From contig NZ_JACDNQ010000003.1 of assembly GCF_013839515.1 (NCBI RefSeq), positions 177,102 to 241,101 on the forward strand: a DNA stretch of 64,000 nt, read 5' to 3'. Every line of letters begins with the position of its first letter. Position 1 is the stretch's first letter. The notes beneath the pieces were generated by a model. That model was not told the DNA's origin and ran no database searches. It saw only the letters and a list, made by a program, of their open reading frames with translations. Below are positions 8,657 to 17,503 of this stretch, piece by piece. The stretch is from Natronomonas salinimetallica (lineage in GTDB: Archaea; Halobacteriota; Halobacteria; Halobacteriales; Haloarculaceae). The position numbers and the translations under genes are program-made.

Positions 8657-9819
8657 ACGACGTTCACGTCGCCGGAGTCGGGATGACCGCCTTCGGCGCG
8701 TCACCGGAACGGACCGCCCGTGACCTGTTCGCCCAGGCCGCCGGCGAGGCGTTCGACGACGCCGCGCTCGAACCGGACGCCGTCGAGGAACTGTTTTACG
8801 GCAACTTCATGGGCGAGTTCGCCGAGGTCCAGGGCCACCAGGGACCGCTGATGGCCGAGGCCGCCGGCGTCTCGGGGCCCTCGACGCGGATCGAGAGCGC
8901 CTGCGCCTCCAGCGGGGTCGCCGTCAGACACGGCGTCAACCAGGTCCGAAGCGGACAGGCCGACGTGGTACTCGTCGGCGGCGCCGAGCGCATGAAGAAC
9001 ATCTCGACGGCCGAGGGAACGAAGGCGCTCTCGGCCGCCGCGGACGCGCTCTGGGAGATCAAAGCCGGCGTCACCTTCCCGGGTGCGTACTCGCTCATGG
9101 CCAACAGCTACTTCGACGAGTTCGGCGGCACGCGGGAGGACCTCGCCCACATCGCCGTCAAGAACCACAGCAACGCCGTCGAAAACGACCTCGCGCAGTT
9201 CCAGATGGCGATCGACATCGACGACGTCCTCGAAGCGCCGACGGTGAGCTCGCCGTTCGGTCTCTATGACTGCTCGCCGATGAGCGACGGCGCAAGCGCG
9301 GCCGTGTTGGTGAGCGAGGAGTTCGCCGAGGCCAACGGCCTCGATACGTCGGTGGCGATCACGGGCGTCGGACAGGGAAGCGACAGCCTCGCCCTGCAGG
9401 ACCGGGTCTCGATCCCCGAGACGCCCGCCGCGGTCGAGGCGGGCGAGACCGCCTACGAGGACGCGGGCATCACGCCCGAGGACGTCGACGTCGCCGAGGT
9501 TCACGACTGCTTTACCATCGCCGAGGTACTCGCCTTGGAGTCGCTCGGATTCTACGAACCCGGCGAGGCGATCACGGCCGCAAGGGAGGGGGAGACAACG
9601 ATCGACGGCGAGTTGCCGGTGAACCTCTCGGGCGGCCTGAAAGCGAAGGGCCACCCCGTCGGCGCGACCGGCGGCGCACAGATCTCCGAGATGACGAAAC
9701 TGCTCCGCGGCGATCACGTCAACAGCGACGCCGTCAGCGATGCGACGGTCGGGCTGACCCACAACGCGGGTGGGACGGTCGCGAGTTGTGTCGTCCACGT
9801 CCTGGAGGTGGTCGAATGA
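8653..9819 (+). CDS. Thiolase family acyl-CoA acetyltransferase
   Basis: A 388-residue thiolase-fold protein of the SCP-x/archaeal type. The active-site Cys is in ESACASSG near residue 84, and the later GH and AGGT elements (KGHPVGATG, HNAGGTVAS) are present. Thiolases condense or cleave acetyl-CoA and acyl-CoA. The GTG at 8653 overlaps the TGA of the upstream reductase as GTGA, and an in-frame GTG at 8650 is the only near alternative. Archaeal thiolases of this type usually work with a DUF35 partner, which is encoded directly downstream with an ATGA overlap. Confidence 0.85.
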   Translation: MNDVHVAGVGMTAFGASPERTARDLFAQAAGEAFDDAALEPDAVEELFYGNFMGEFAEVQGHQGPLMAEAAGVSGPSTRIESACASSGVAVRHGVNQVRSGQADVVLVGGAERMKNISTAEGTKALSAAADALWEIKAGVTFPGAYSLMANSYFDEFGGTREDLAHIAVKNHSNAVENDLAQFQMAIDIDDVLEAPTVSSPFGLYDCSPMSDGASAAVLVSEEFAEANGLDTSVAITGVGQGSDSLALQDRVSIPETPAAVEAGETAYEDAGITPEDVDVAEVHDCFTIAEVLALESLGFYEPGEAITAAREGETTIDGELPVNLSGGLKAKGHPVGATGGAQISEMTKLLRGDHVNSDAVSDATVGLTHNAGGTVASCVVHVLEVVE

Positions 9820-10202
9820 GCGACACGCGCAACGAGGGCTTCGACGACTTCCTCGACGCCGTCGAGGACGGCGACCCCTACTACCTCGAAGGGCCGGCGG
9901 GCGACGGCTCGCTGCCGCCCCGCCGGATCGATCCCGCGACGGGCAGCCGAGAGCTGACCGAGAAGCCGCTCCCGGAAACCGGTGAGATCGTCACTCACAC
10001 CCAGACACACGTCGCCTCCCCCGGCTTCGCCGACGACGCACCGTTCGTCGTGGCGGTCGCCGAGTTCGGCCCGGTGAAGATCACCGGACAGATGCGTGAG
10101 ATCGACGCCGAGGACGTCGAGATCGGCCAAACGGTCGATATCGGGATCGACCGCTCCGAGACGATGGAGGAGCGACTCGTCGTCTTCCGTCCGTCCGAAT
10201 AG
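9816..10202 (+). CDS. DUF35 OB-fold protein lacking zinc-ribbon cysteines
   Basis: A 128-residue thiolase partner. Its start overlaps the thiolase stop as ATGA at 9816-9819, indicating translational coupling. The N-terminal helix region (FDDFLDAVEDGDPYY) and the C-terminal OB-fold (GEIVTHTQTHVA to VVFRP) match the family. The central rubredoxin-like ribbon, which normally carries two CxxC pairs, reads PPRRIDPATGSRELTEKP, and the whole protein has no cysteine. In archaeal thiolase/HMG-CoA synthase complexes DUF35 bridges the two enzymes and helps shape the CoA site. A zinc-free scaffold role is inferred here. Confidence 0.8.
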   Translation: MSDTRNEGFDDFLDAVEDGDPYYLEGPAGDGSLPPRRIDPATGSRELTEKPLPETGEIVTHTQTHVASPGFADDAPFVVAVAEFGPVKITGQMREIDAEDVEIGQTVDIGIDRSETMEERLVVFRPSE

Positions 10203-10238
10203 ATCGGGTCGTCCCGCGAGGGGTCCTCCCAGTCGCGG

Positions 10239-12047
10239 TCACTCCCGAACCACGCGTTCGCTCTCGACGTCGCGGGACTCCTCGACTGCGGTCGTCAACG
10301 AGACGTTGAACCGGAGCATCGATCCGACGCCCCCCACGACGGTGATGGCGTTTTTGAGCGCGTGATCGACGACCGCCGCCGCCAGCGCCGTCGGCCACGC
10401 GATCGGCGTCAACGCCACGACGATGAGCGTGAACGCGCCCTCGTAGAGGCCGATCCCGCCCGGCGAGAGCGGTAACACCTTCGCGAGGTTGCCGACGGCG
10501 ACGGCGAAAAAGCCGACGGCGACGAGCAGCCAGACGGGCAATGCGACCCCGAACGCCGCGAAGACGACGATCGCCGTCAGGATGTCGATCCCCCAAATGA
10601 GGAGACTCGAGAGGCCGACGACGGCGAACGCCCGTCGATCCTCGGCGACCGTCTGTACGTCGCCGACGAACCGCTCGAGGACGCCGACGACGTACTCGAC
10701 GTAGGCGTCGTCGCTCAGGCGGGGCAGCGCCGCCCGGACGAGGTTTCGATCCGAGCGGGCGGTGGCGACGATGACCACGGTGGCGAAAAGCGCGGCGCTG
10801 CCGACCCCGCCCGCGACGAGAACGCCGGTCCGGCCGCTCTGACCGATCCCGCCGCCCGCCTCGGCGGTCCGAAGCGCCATCACGTCGACGCCGGAGAGCG
10901 TCAACCCGAGCAGCGTCGCGCCGGCGAGCACGGCGATTGTCAACAGATCGAACACCCGTTCGATGGCGAGCGAGGCGACCCCGGAGGGGTACGGGATGCC
11001 GCGGCGGGCTTTCACGATATAGGCCCGGATGGCGTCGCCGCCCCGGGCCGGCACCACGAGGTTGCCGGTCTGGCTCACGAAGATCGCCCCCATCAGAAAC
11101 CCGACGCGCTCGCGGTAGCCCAACTCGACGAGGATGTCGCGATACCGGAGTCCCCGGAGCGGCCACGAGACGACGTAGATCACGCCGGCGGCGGCGACGA
11201 GGACCGGATCGGCCTCGCCGATCGCCGCCAACACGTCGCTCGGATCGAGATACAGCGTCATCAACGCGACCGCGAGGACGATCAGTACCGTCCCGGCGGC
11301 GGTCGTCGTCCGTTGGGTTATCCGCGGCCGAACCGATAGCTGCCACCACAGCCGGCCGATCTGGCTACCCATGCCGAGTACGTCCCTGACCAGATCGACC
11401 GTGGTGTCGCCTTTCGGCTCCCAGTCGACGGAGAACTCCTTGAGGGCGTACCCGGCCCGCTGTGCGCGGACCAGGACCTCCGTGTCCCAAAACCAGTGGT
11501 CGTCCTCGACCTCGTCGAGCAGCCTGAAGAGCGCCTCGCGGTCGAACGCTTTGAACCCGCACTGGTGATCGTACAGCGACGACCGCAGAACGGTCCGCAC
11601 GAGGGCGTTGTATCCCTTCGAGGCGATCCCGCGCTCCGGTTCGCGCCGCTGTCTATCGCCCGGGATCCGCCGGGATCCAGTCGCGATGTCGTACCCCTCC
11701 GAACGGACCGACTCGACGAGCTCCTCGAGATACGATATGTCGGTCGCCAGGTCCGTATCGAAGTAGACGAGAACGTCCCCGTCGCTCGTTTTGAAGGCCC
11801 GCTCTAGGGCTCCACCGCGGCCGAGGCGCTCGTCGCTGTGGACGTGTCTGATCCGGTCGTCCGCCTCGGCCATCCGGGTCGCGATCTCGGGGGTCCGATC
11901 CGAACAGCCGTCCTCGGCGATCAGTACCTCGAAGCCGTCCTCCGGGAGGAACGACGAGAGCGCCTCGACGGTCACGCTGACCGTCTCCTCGATCGTTCCC
12001 GCCTCGTTGTAGGCGGGCAACACGACGCTCACCTCCCGGTCGGTCAT
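10239..12047 (-). CDS. aglD: AglD-like glycosyltransferase fused to flippase-type membrane domain
   Basis: A 602-residue protein. The N-terminal ~230 residues are a GT-A family 2 glycosyltransferase (VSVVLPAYNEAGTI start, EDGCSDRTPE, the acidic metal motif FDTDLAT), related to dolichyl-phosphate hexose synthases. The C-terminal half is a multi-span UPF0104/lysylphosphatidylglycerol-synthase-like domain with GxGGxxR-like residues (VPARGGDAIRAY, LPLSPGGIGLYEG). This layout is that of Haloferax AglD, which charges dolichol phosphate with the final hexose for S-layer N-glycosylation. The ATG at 12047 was chosen because the upstream 132 residues are acidic shadow sequence from the divergent gene. 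Confidence 0.85.
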   Translation of the reverse strand: MTDREVSVVLPAYNEAGTIEETVSVTVEALSSFLPEDGFEVLIAEDGCSDRTPEIATRMAEADDRIRHVHSDERLGRGGALERAFKTSDGDVLVYFDTDLATDISYLEELVESVRSEGYDIATGSRRIPGDRQRREPERGIASKGYNALVRTVLRSSLYDHQCGFKAFDREALFRLLDEVEDDHWFWDTEVLVRAQRAGYALKEFSVDWEPKGDTTVDLVRDVLGMGSQIGRLWWQLSVRPRITQRTTTAAGTVLIVLAVALMTLYLDPSDVLAAIGEADPVLVAAAGVIYVVSWPLRGLRYRDILVELGYRERVGFLMGAIFVSQTGNLVVPARGGDAIRAYIVKARRGIPYPSGVASLAIERVFDLLTIAVLAGATLLGLTLSGVDVMALRTAEAGGGIGQSGRTGVLVAGGVGSAALFATVVIVATARSDRNLVRAALPRLSDDAYVEYVVGVLERFVGDVQTVAEDRRAFAVVGLSSLLIWGIDILTAIVVFAAFGVALPVWLLVAVGFFAVAVGNLAKVLPLSPGGIGLYEGAFTLIVVALTPIAWPTALAAAVVDHALKNAITVVGGVGSMLRFNVSLTTAVEESRDVESERVVRE

Positions 12048-12125
12048 TGCTCGTGTGTAGGTGAACCGCTCGGTATCAACCTTCTGATCCTCGGTACCGC
12101 CCGCCCGTTCGTGGGCACAACGGAT

Positions 12126-12623
12126 ATGTCTGACCGCCGCAAAACGCGGCCAATGCTCGAACCGCCGGTCCCCCTCGGCGTCGGCCGTCCGGACAGTGTA
12201 CGCGACCTCGTGGATCTCCTCGTCGGTATCGCCGACGCCGTCATCGGTCCGGTTGGCCCCCTCGTCGGTGTCGGTATCCTCGTCGGCGTCGCCGTCGTCG
12301 TTCTCGCTGTCCGCCGCGTCGGTGGCCCGGACACCGCCGCCCAGAGAGAACGCGACCGCGCCCACCGCGAGGCCCAAACGCGCCCGCCAGAGGAGGCCGC
12401 ACGGAAGGGCGAAACGTACGAACTCGTCGTCAAGGAGACCCAATACGACCGCGTTCCGCCCGAGGTCCGAGGAACGATAAACGGTCTCCAGACGTTCGTC
12501 CGGGGGATCCCCGATCCCGGCGACACCGGGGCGCTCGACGTCGGTGAGACGGTTCGAGTCCGGGTGACGGACTACGGGACGAAGGGGACGACGGCGCAGG
12601 CGCGGTTTCTCGATCGGGCCTGA
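12126..12623 (+). CDS. Membrane-anchored TRAM-domain protein
   Basis: A 165-residue protein with one N-terminal hydrophobic segment (about residues 30-60, LLVGIADAVIGPVGPLVGVG), an Arg/Glu-rich linker, and a C-terminal TRAM-like beta-barrel (GETYELVVKET, VGETVRVRVTDYGTKGTTAQA). TRAM domains bind RNA. Small TRAM proteins are abundant in haloarchaea, but a membrane anchor is less usual. A second in-frame ATG at 12153 is an alternative start. The gene is divergent from the aglD-like gene, with 78 bases between starts and no convincing TATA box. The role is unknown. Confidence 0.65.
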   Translation: MSDRRKTRPMLEPPVPLGVGRPDSVRDLVDLLVGIADAVIGPVGPLVGVGILVGVAVVVLAVRRVGGPDTAAQRERDRAHREAQTRPPEEAARKGETYELVVKETQYDRVPPEVRGTINGLQTFVRGIPDPGDTGALDVGETVRVRVTDYGTKGTTAQARFLDRA

Positions 12624-12716
12624 TCGGGCCGCGGGCTCCCCGAGCGATGGGGACGTGGCTCCGCTCGGTACGTACCCGACCTCGGTGCCGACTCCGGCAA
12701 CGACGGTCCGAACAGG

Positions 12717-12725
12717 CTTTTATCC
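12717..12725 (+). promoter_or_regulatory. TATA-like box of aroD
   Basis: CTTTTATCC lies about 26 bases before the ATG at 12746 and supports that start as leaderless. Confidence 0.5.
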
Positions 12726-12745
12726 CTCGCCGCCGGGGATCGGAC

Positions 12746-13447
12746 ATGTCGATTCCGTTCGATTCGTTCACGCTCGCGGCCTCGACGGCCGACCTCGGGG
12801 AGGAACCGGCCGCCCGCGGGACGGCCGACTGCGTCGAGTTCCGGATGGACCTCGCCGAGGGGCCTCTCGACGCGCTCGAAGCCTACGATGGCGAGCTTCC
12901 GCTTCTCGTGACGAACCGCGCCGCCTGGGAGGGCGGCGAGGCGGCCGAGGAGGGCCGTCTCGACGCGCTCGCCGACACGCTCGATCACGACGCCGTCGGC
13001 GCGATCGACGTCGAACTCGCCGCGATCGAGGATGGTGCTCCCGGGGACGCAGACCGAGCCGAGGCGCTCATATGCAGAGCACGGGACGCGGACGCCGCCG
13101 TCGTCGTCTCGACGCACGACTTCGAGACGACGCCGTCCGAATCGGTGCTCTCGGATCGCCTGCGCCGGGCGAGCGAGTACGGCGACGTAGGGAAGATCGC
13201 GGTGACCGCACACGACAGACGCGACGCGCTCTCGGTGCTTTCTGTCACCCACGAACTGACGCACGCCGGCGTCCCCGTGGCGACGATGGCGATGGGAGCG
13301 TCCGGAAGCCACACCCGCGCCGTCGCGCCCGTCTACGGTTCGAAGATCGGCTACGCGCCGATCGACCCGGACCGGGCGACCGCGCCGGGACAGTACGACC
13401 TCGGGACGCTCCGGAGGCTGGTCGATCGGCTCTCGGAACGGGCGTGA
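12746..13447 (+). CDS. aroD: 3-dehydroquinate dehydratase, type I
   Basis: A 233-residue class I dehydroquinase, which dehydrates 3-dehydroquinate to 3-dehydroshikimate through a Schiff-base lysine. Visible family elements are VEFRMDLAEG (substrate Glu/Arg), the STHDFETTP segment containing the catalytic His, GKIAVTAHD containing the Schiff-base Lys, and MAMGASGSHTRAVAPVYGS near the end. The start is fixed by the TATA-like box at -26. It is convergent with the DHQ synthase II gene, 18 bases away, so the two successive enzymes are neighbours but not co-transcribed. Confidence 0.92.
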   Translation: MSIPFDSFTLAASTADLGEEPAARGTADCVEFRMDLAEGPLDALEAYDGELPLLVTNRAAWEGGEAAEEGRLDALADTLDHDAVGAIDVELAAIEDGAPGDADRAEALICRARDADAAVVVSTHDFETTPSESVLSDRLRRASEYGDVGKIAVTAHDRRDALSVLSVTHELTHAGVPVATMAMGASGSHTRAVAPVYGSKIGYAPIDPDRATAPGQYDLGTLRRLVDRLSERA

Positions 13448-13465
13448 GCCGGGGGTCCGACCCGT

Positions 13466-14632
13466 TCACTTCTCGATGATCGATTCCTCGACGGCCTCGC
13501 CGAAGTGGCGGGCGACCGCCTCATAGCGGACGAGCATCTCGTCGCCGACCGACAGGTCCGTCACCGACTTGCGGCCCGCCTCCGTGGCGACTTTGATCGT
13601 CTCGGCGTTCTGCAACAGCGTCTCGATCCGGTCGCCGTTTTCGAGTTCGGCCTCGACCCGAAACATCGGGCGTTTCTCGATCTTCGCGCGGCCGACGATC
13701 GCCTCGCGGGTGTTGCCCGCCGTGTCGACGACCTGGACCTCGTCGCCGGATTTCAATTCGGCGAGATACTTCGTCTCGCCGCCCGGCGTCCGGACGTAGG
13801 CGTGGACGGCCCCCGCGTTGACCCGGAACGGCCGGGAGGCGACGTACGGCGAGTCGGCGGTCTCGGCGTGAACGAAAAAGAGTCCGCGACTCATCGAACC
13901 GACCAACATCCCCTCGTCGTGTTCGAGCATCGACGCCGTATCGACGCAGACCCGGTCCGCGGAGCCGGTCTCTTCGACGTCCGTCACCGTCGCATACTCG
14001 AGGTCGAGGTGCTCGCGCTCGCTCTCGTCGCGCACCTCGACGGTCGATCGGATCTCGTCGGGATCGTCGGTATCGAGCAACACCGCGTCGGACCCGATCT
14101 CGAGCGTCTCGAAGGCGGTCTTTGCCTCCTCGGCGCTTTGGACGCCGGCGACGAGATCCGTCTCCTCGCCGATCCGGGCGATGAGGTTCTCTAGGGGGAT
14201 GATCTGCCAGTCCTCGCCGACGACGATGGTGTAGTCGGCCTCGTCGGCGGCGGCCTCGGCGAAGGACTCGTACTCCGAATCGAGGATGCGGACGTACGCC
14301 CCGCCGGCGCCGTCGGTCCGACGGAGCGTCGTCAGGTCGGCCGACCCGGAGAGATCGGAGGGGAGGTCGACGGTCCCGTCGCCCTCGCCGCCCTTCCCGA
14401 CGACGACGGCATCGGGGTCGGGCGTGTCGTCGGTTTCGGCATCCATCACGTGGACGTCGTCGCCCGCAAAGGCGGCGACGTTGACGCGGCCGAGGTCTCT
14501 GACCCGGCCCACGTCACGTCGGTCGACGAGCACCCAGTCGACGCCGGCTTCCAGGCCGGCGGTGATACGGCGCTTTCGCGCCTCCCAGTCGCCGACCTCG
14601 TCGTCGGCTTTCAGCCACACGGAACGTGTCAT
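13466..14632 (-). CDS. aroB': 3-dehydroquinate synthase II (archaeal type)
   Basis: This 388-residue enzyme performs the archaeal route to 3-dehydroquinate: oxidative deamination and cyclisation of 2-amino-3,7-dideoxy-D-threo-hept-6-ulosonate with NAD. The whole length matches the family, with an N-terminal KADDEVGDWEARKRRIT, IIPLENLIA, the MLVGSMSRGLFFVHAE core and VNAGAVHAYV. It replaces bacterial AroB. The preceding enzyme of the pathway is encoded at 19317-20105 and the next at 12746-13447. Confidence 0.93.
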   Translation of the reverse strand: MTRSVWLKADDEVGDWEARKRRITAGLEAGVDWVLVDRRDVGRVRDLGRVNVAAFAGDDVHVMDAETDDTPDPDAVVVGKGGEGDGTVDLPSDLSGSADLTTLRRTDGAGGAYVRILDSEYESFAEAAADEADYTIVVGEDWQIIPLENLIARIGEETDLVAGVQSAEEAKTAFETLEIGSDAVLLDTDDPDEIRSTVEVRDESEREHLDLEYATVTDVEETGSADRVCVDTASMLEHDEGMLVGSMSRGLFFVHAETADSPYVASRPFRVNAGAVHAYVRTPGGETKYLAELKSGDEVQVVDTAGNTREAIVGRAKIEKRPMFRVEAELENGDRIETLLQNAETIKVATEAGRKSVTDLSVGDEMLVRYEAVARHFGEAVEESIIEK

Positions 14633-14748
14633 ACGCTTGCGGTGGCGGGGACGGCTATTGAACGTGGCGGGACGTGGCGGCTCGGACTGCTCCGATCGAT
14701 GCTCCCCGACGGCACGTCACCTCCTCCGCCCGCGGTGGGGCGAAGCGA

Positions 14749-15165
14749 TCAAGAGTAGCTCTGATAGAGCAAGACGACGGCGGCGACGCTCGCGAACACG
14801 TCGGGAATGAACACGAACGGGCCGAGCGTCGTTCCGTGACGGAATCCTAACAGGAGCGGGAGCAGTGGGTTCGACGAGACGGCGTACAAAAGCAACGCGG
14901 CGGTGACCAAAAGAAGGCTCAACGTAAACCGGTTGGGCATATCCCGGTACACGGCGACGTAATTCCACAGCAGGGCGAGCAAAATCACGACGTTGAGCGT
15001 CGTCACGAAGAGCTTGATTCGAAGGACCGCCTCCATGCCGACCGGGGCCCTATGTAGGGGAAATCCCGGACTCGGTACGCCAGTACTCAGAGAAACCACG
15101 CCGCTGATCAACACTGCGATCCCAACGACAGCGCCCGTTTTGAGTAACCCTGTATTGTTAGGCAT
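14749..15165 (-). CDS. Four-span membrane protein paired with a wHTH regulator
   Basis: A 138-residue hydrophobic protein with four predicted spans (about residues 8-28, 53-70, 80-97 and 115-135) and a short basic N-terminus. Its start overlaps the upstream wHTH gene by 8 bases, so the two are co-translated. Similar membrane partners beside ArsR-like regulators occur in haloarchaea, but no function is assigned. The membrane protein may be the regulator's target or sensor, which is inference. Confidence 0.7.
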   Translation of the reverse strand: MPNNTGLLKTGAVVGIAVLISGVVSLSTGVPSPGFPLHRAPVGMEAVLRIKLFVTTLNVVILLALLWNYVAVYRDMPNRFTLSLLLVTAALLLYAVSSNPLLPLLLGFRHGTTLGPFVFIPDVFASVAAVVLLYQSYS

Positions 15166-15457
15166 CGTTGCCCTCCTCGTCGAGGTCAGTCTGTGCCGCG
15201 ATCTCGTCCAGGACGTCGAGATTCTGTTCCATCCGTTCGGTTAGAAAGTACGTCTTTCCGTACTCGTCACCCATCGACGTTACGACGTCGTTTTTTTCGA
15301 GCTTCGCGAGGTGGTGTCTAATGGTCTTGTAATCGAGATCGAGCGAGGTCGCAAGCTGATTTGCGTTCATCGGCTTCTCGTCCAGCGCGCGGATGATTCG
15401 GACACGATTACGCCCTCCGCGACTCCCGCCGATCAACCACCATAACACCTTGCGCAT
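15158..15457 (-). CDS. ArsR-like winged-helix transcription regulator
   Basis: A 99-residue winged helix-turn-helix protein. After a basic N-terminus (MRKVLWWLIGGSRGG) it has RVRIIRALDEKPMNANQLA, the recognition helix LDYKTIRHHLAKLEK and a wing (SMGDEYGKTYFLTERME), then an acidic tail. It is expected to bind DNA as a dimer. It is the first gene of a two-gene unit with the membrane protein at 14749-15165. No metal-binding Cys is present, so arsenic or metal sensing is not indicated. Confidence 0.8.
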   Translation of the reverse strand: MRKVLWWLIGGSRGGRNRVRIIRALDEKPMNANQLATSLDLDYKTIRHHLAKLEKNDVVTSMGDEYGKTYFLTERMEQNLDVLDEIAAQTDLDEEGNDA

Positions 15458-15654
15458 CGGTCACTGTGTGCAGCGTACACGACGTCCGTATAAATAGGTC
15501 GGTCATGTCGTGGTCCCCTCGCTTCATGCGGGCTGTCGTAGCAAACGACCGGTGAGCGCCGATCCGGGCTGACGTTCACCGGTCTCTGACGACGACGGCC
15601 CGTATCAGATGTCTCCCGGTCGCTCGCCCCCGATCTGAAACGAAATGAGAACGG

Positions 15655-15936
15655 TCACCGGACGAGTCGCTCCTTGCGCGTCTGGAACTCTTCGTCGTCG
15701 ATCTCGCCGTTCGCGTACCGCCGGCGAAGCGTTTCGAGTGCCTGGTCGGGGGTCGTCCCCGCGGACCTGGTTCCGCTTCGGGCTGATTTAACCACGAAGT
15801 ACCCGATCGTACCGATCAACAGGAGAACCAGGAGGAACCCGAAGGGGGGCATCATATGAAAGCCCCCAGTGGTTCCGGCCCCGTGTCCGCCCGCTGTTAA
15901 CGCTCCTACCGACGCAAGTCCCGTGTTCAGTGCCAT
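15655..15936 (-). CDS. SHOCT-domain membrane protein
   Basis: This 93-residue protein has a Gly-rich N-terminus (TAGGHGAGTTGGFHMM), one membrane span (FGFLLVLLLIGTIGYFVV) and a C-terminal SHOCT helix pair (QALETLRRRYANGEIDDEEF). SHOCT is a short oligomerisation motif. The ATG at 15936 was taken; a longer frame to 16032 adds a basic non-family segment. The 245 bases upstream (to 16181) hold nothing I can identify. Confidence 0.7.
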   Translation of the reverse strand: MALNTGLASVGALTAGGHGAGTTGGFHMMPPFGFLLVLLLIGTIGYFVVKSARSGTRSAGTTPDQALETLRRRYANGEIDDEEFQTRKERLVR

Positions 15937-16181
15937 TACATCTACCGATAGCACGCACCGTAACATGTACTTTCTCCGAACTATCACCCCAGTAGCACCG
16001 GGTCCGACCCAAATTCGGCCACAATGGGTCAACGGACTCGGACTGACTCACGTCGCCGCCCGAAAACACCGACAACTGCGCCTGTCGTCCCCGATCACAA
16101 TCCACCGTACTGGCGCTGTCCGGTGCGGATCGCGTAACGACTCGCGAGTGCCGATCCGGTCTGGCCCTCGCTGGTCCCCGA

Positions 16182-16721
16182 CTACGACGAGCCGTGTGGG
16201 GACTCGGTCGAGAGAAGCGCTTGCATGGCGAGACCCATCCCGACGGCGACCGCCGCGGTGAGCGCCAACCGGAGCGTCATGAACCGCCAGCCGAGAAACT
16301 GGAGTTCGATGAGCTCCTGGGGGAGTTTGAGACATGCCCACGCGGTCAGGAACACGACGACGTTGGTGACGCTTGCGTCTTTCTCGAGGAGATCGGCCGC
16401 AATGGGAAACGCGACGTAGAGGGGGCCGGTCGGGGTCGATCCCAGTAGGACTGCGATCCCGACACCGGTTGCTCCTGTCTGTTCACCGAGATACTGGACG
16501 ACCATCTCCGTGGGAACCCACTCGTTGAACAGGCCGAGAAGGACCATGACTGCCGGCAGGATCGACGCCAACTCGACGAGATACGACCACATCGTCGTGG
16601 CGACGGCGTCCTGTCGGTCCGGAAACAAAAACACCACGACCACCGCGAACACGGCGACGAGGGCGAAATAGCCCCAGCTCCGGAGGATTTTCTCGCGCTT
16701 TGACGCCCCGTCGTCGGTCAC
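16182..16721 (-). CDS. Permease half protein (UPF0718/YraQ-like), second gene
   Basis: A 179-residue protein with about five spans. It resembles one half of the DUF318/UPF0718 permease family, with GIAVLLGSTPTGPLYVAFPI, a VTNVVVFLTAW span and LGWRF near the end. The GTG start at 16721 overlaps the TGA of the preceding gene (GTGA), so translation is coupled. The two adjacent proteins are recognisably homologous (VAFP-AA, LE, LGWRF-LR), so they probably form one transporter as a heterodimer. Substrates of the family are unclear. Confidence 0.72.
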   Translation of the reverse strand: MTDDGASKREKILRSWGYFALVAVFAVVVVFLFPDRQDAVATTMWSYLVELASILPAVMVLLGLFNEWVPTEMVVQYLGEQTGATGVGIAVLLGSTPTGPLYVAFPIAADLLEKDASVTNVVVFLTAWACLKLPQELIELQFLGWRFMTLRLALTAAVAVGMGLAMQALLSTESPHGSS

Positions 16722-17200
16722 AGGATCGCCCCCATGAGTACCGCGATGAGGAGCGCCCCGAGGAAACTCACGCCGTTTCGCAACAGCGCAAAACGCCACC
16801 CGAGTTCACGGACCTCCAGTGGCAGCGTGACGACACCGATCATGGTGAGCGTCGTAACAAAGACGGCGGCGACGGTGATCGGTGCTCCCAGCTCCAAAAA
16901 GGAGGCCGCGAGGGGGAACGCGACGATCGAAGGAATGTGTAACACCGAGCCCACCACCGCGGTCAGGAGGACGCCGACGGGTCCCGATCGATCGCCGACG
17001 AACTGCCGAATCGTTTCGGGCGGAACGAATCCGAGGAGAAGGCCGATAATCACGACGATCGTGAGGACGGTTGGCAGGATACGGACGAACGAAACCAGCC
17101 CCCGTTTTATCGAATCGATCCCCCGTTCTCTGTCCGTGTACATCGCAGCGAGGAGCCCGATCACCGCCAGCCCGTTGACGAGAAGCACAGTCACATTCAT
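16718..17200 (-). CDS. Permease half protein (UPF0718/YraQ-like), first gene
   Basis: A 160-residue membrane protein with about five spans, starting at the only suitable ATG (MNVTVLLVNG). It contains SVLHIPSIVAFPLAASFLE, which aligns with VAFPIAADLLE of the downstream gene, and ELGWRFALLRN near its end. Full-length members of this permease family have two such halves in one chain. Here they are separate overlapping genes. The long upstream extension of this frame (to 18793) is antisense to the PQQ gene and is not coding. Confidence 0.7.
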   Translation of the reverse strand: MNVTVLLVNGLAVIGLLAAMYTDRERGIDSIKRGLVSFVRILPTVLTIVVIIGLLLGFVPPETIRQFVGDRSGPVGVLLTAVVGSVLHIPSIVAFPLAASFLELGAPITVAAVFVTTLTMIGVVTLPLEVRELGWRFALLRNGVSFLGALLIAVLMGAIL

Positions 17201-17503
17201 GATCGAACGAGGACGTCTGGGATCCTCGTACGCCGAGGATATAGTCGGTTCGCTCGTCCGTACACCTTGTCGGTGAGGGGCCGGTACGACGGGCTTCTTT
17301 GAGGACGTCCCGACCGAGGGGTCGCAAGATTCGGCGGCGAGGCCGGATGGCTCCGAGGCACGGCGTGAGCTTTGGGCCGCCTCGACGTGGCTCCGCGGGT
17401 GTCCACTCCTACCGGCCGAGCGCGCCGGACGACCACGGTACGTCCCCCGAAACGGCCCGTATCCGACCGAAGAACTATACCCCGGCCGCCACGTCCTGGG
17501 CGT

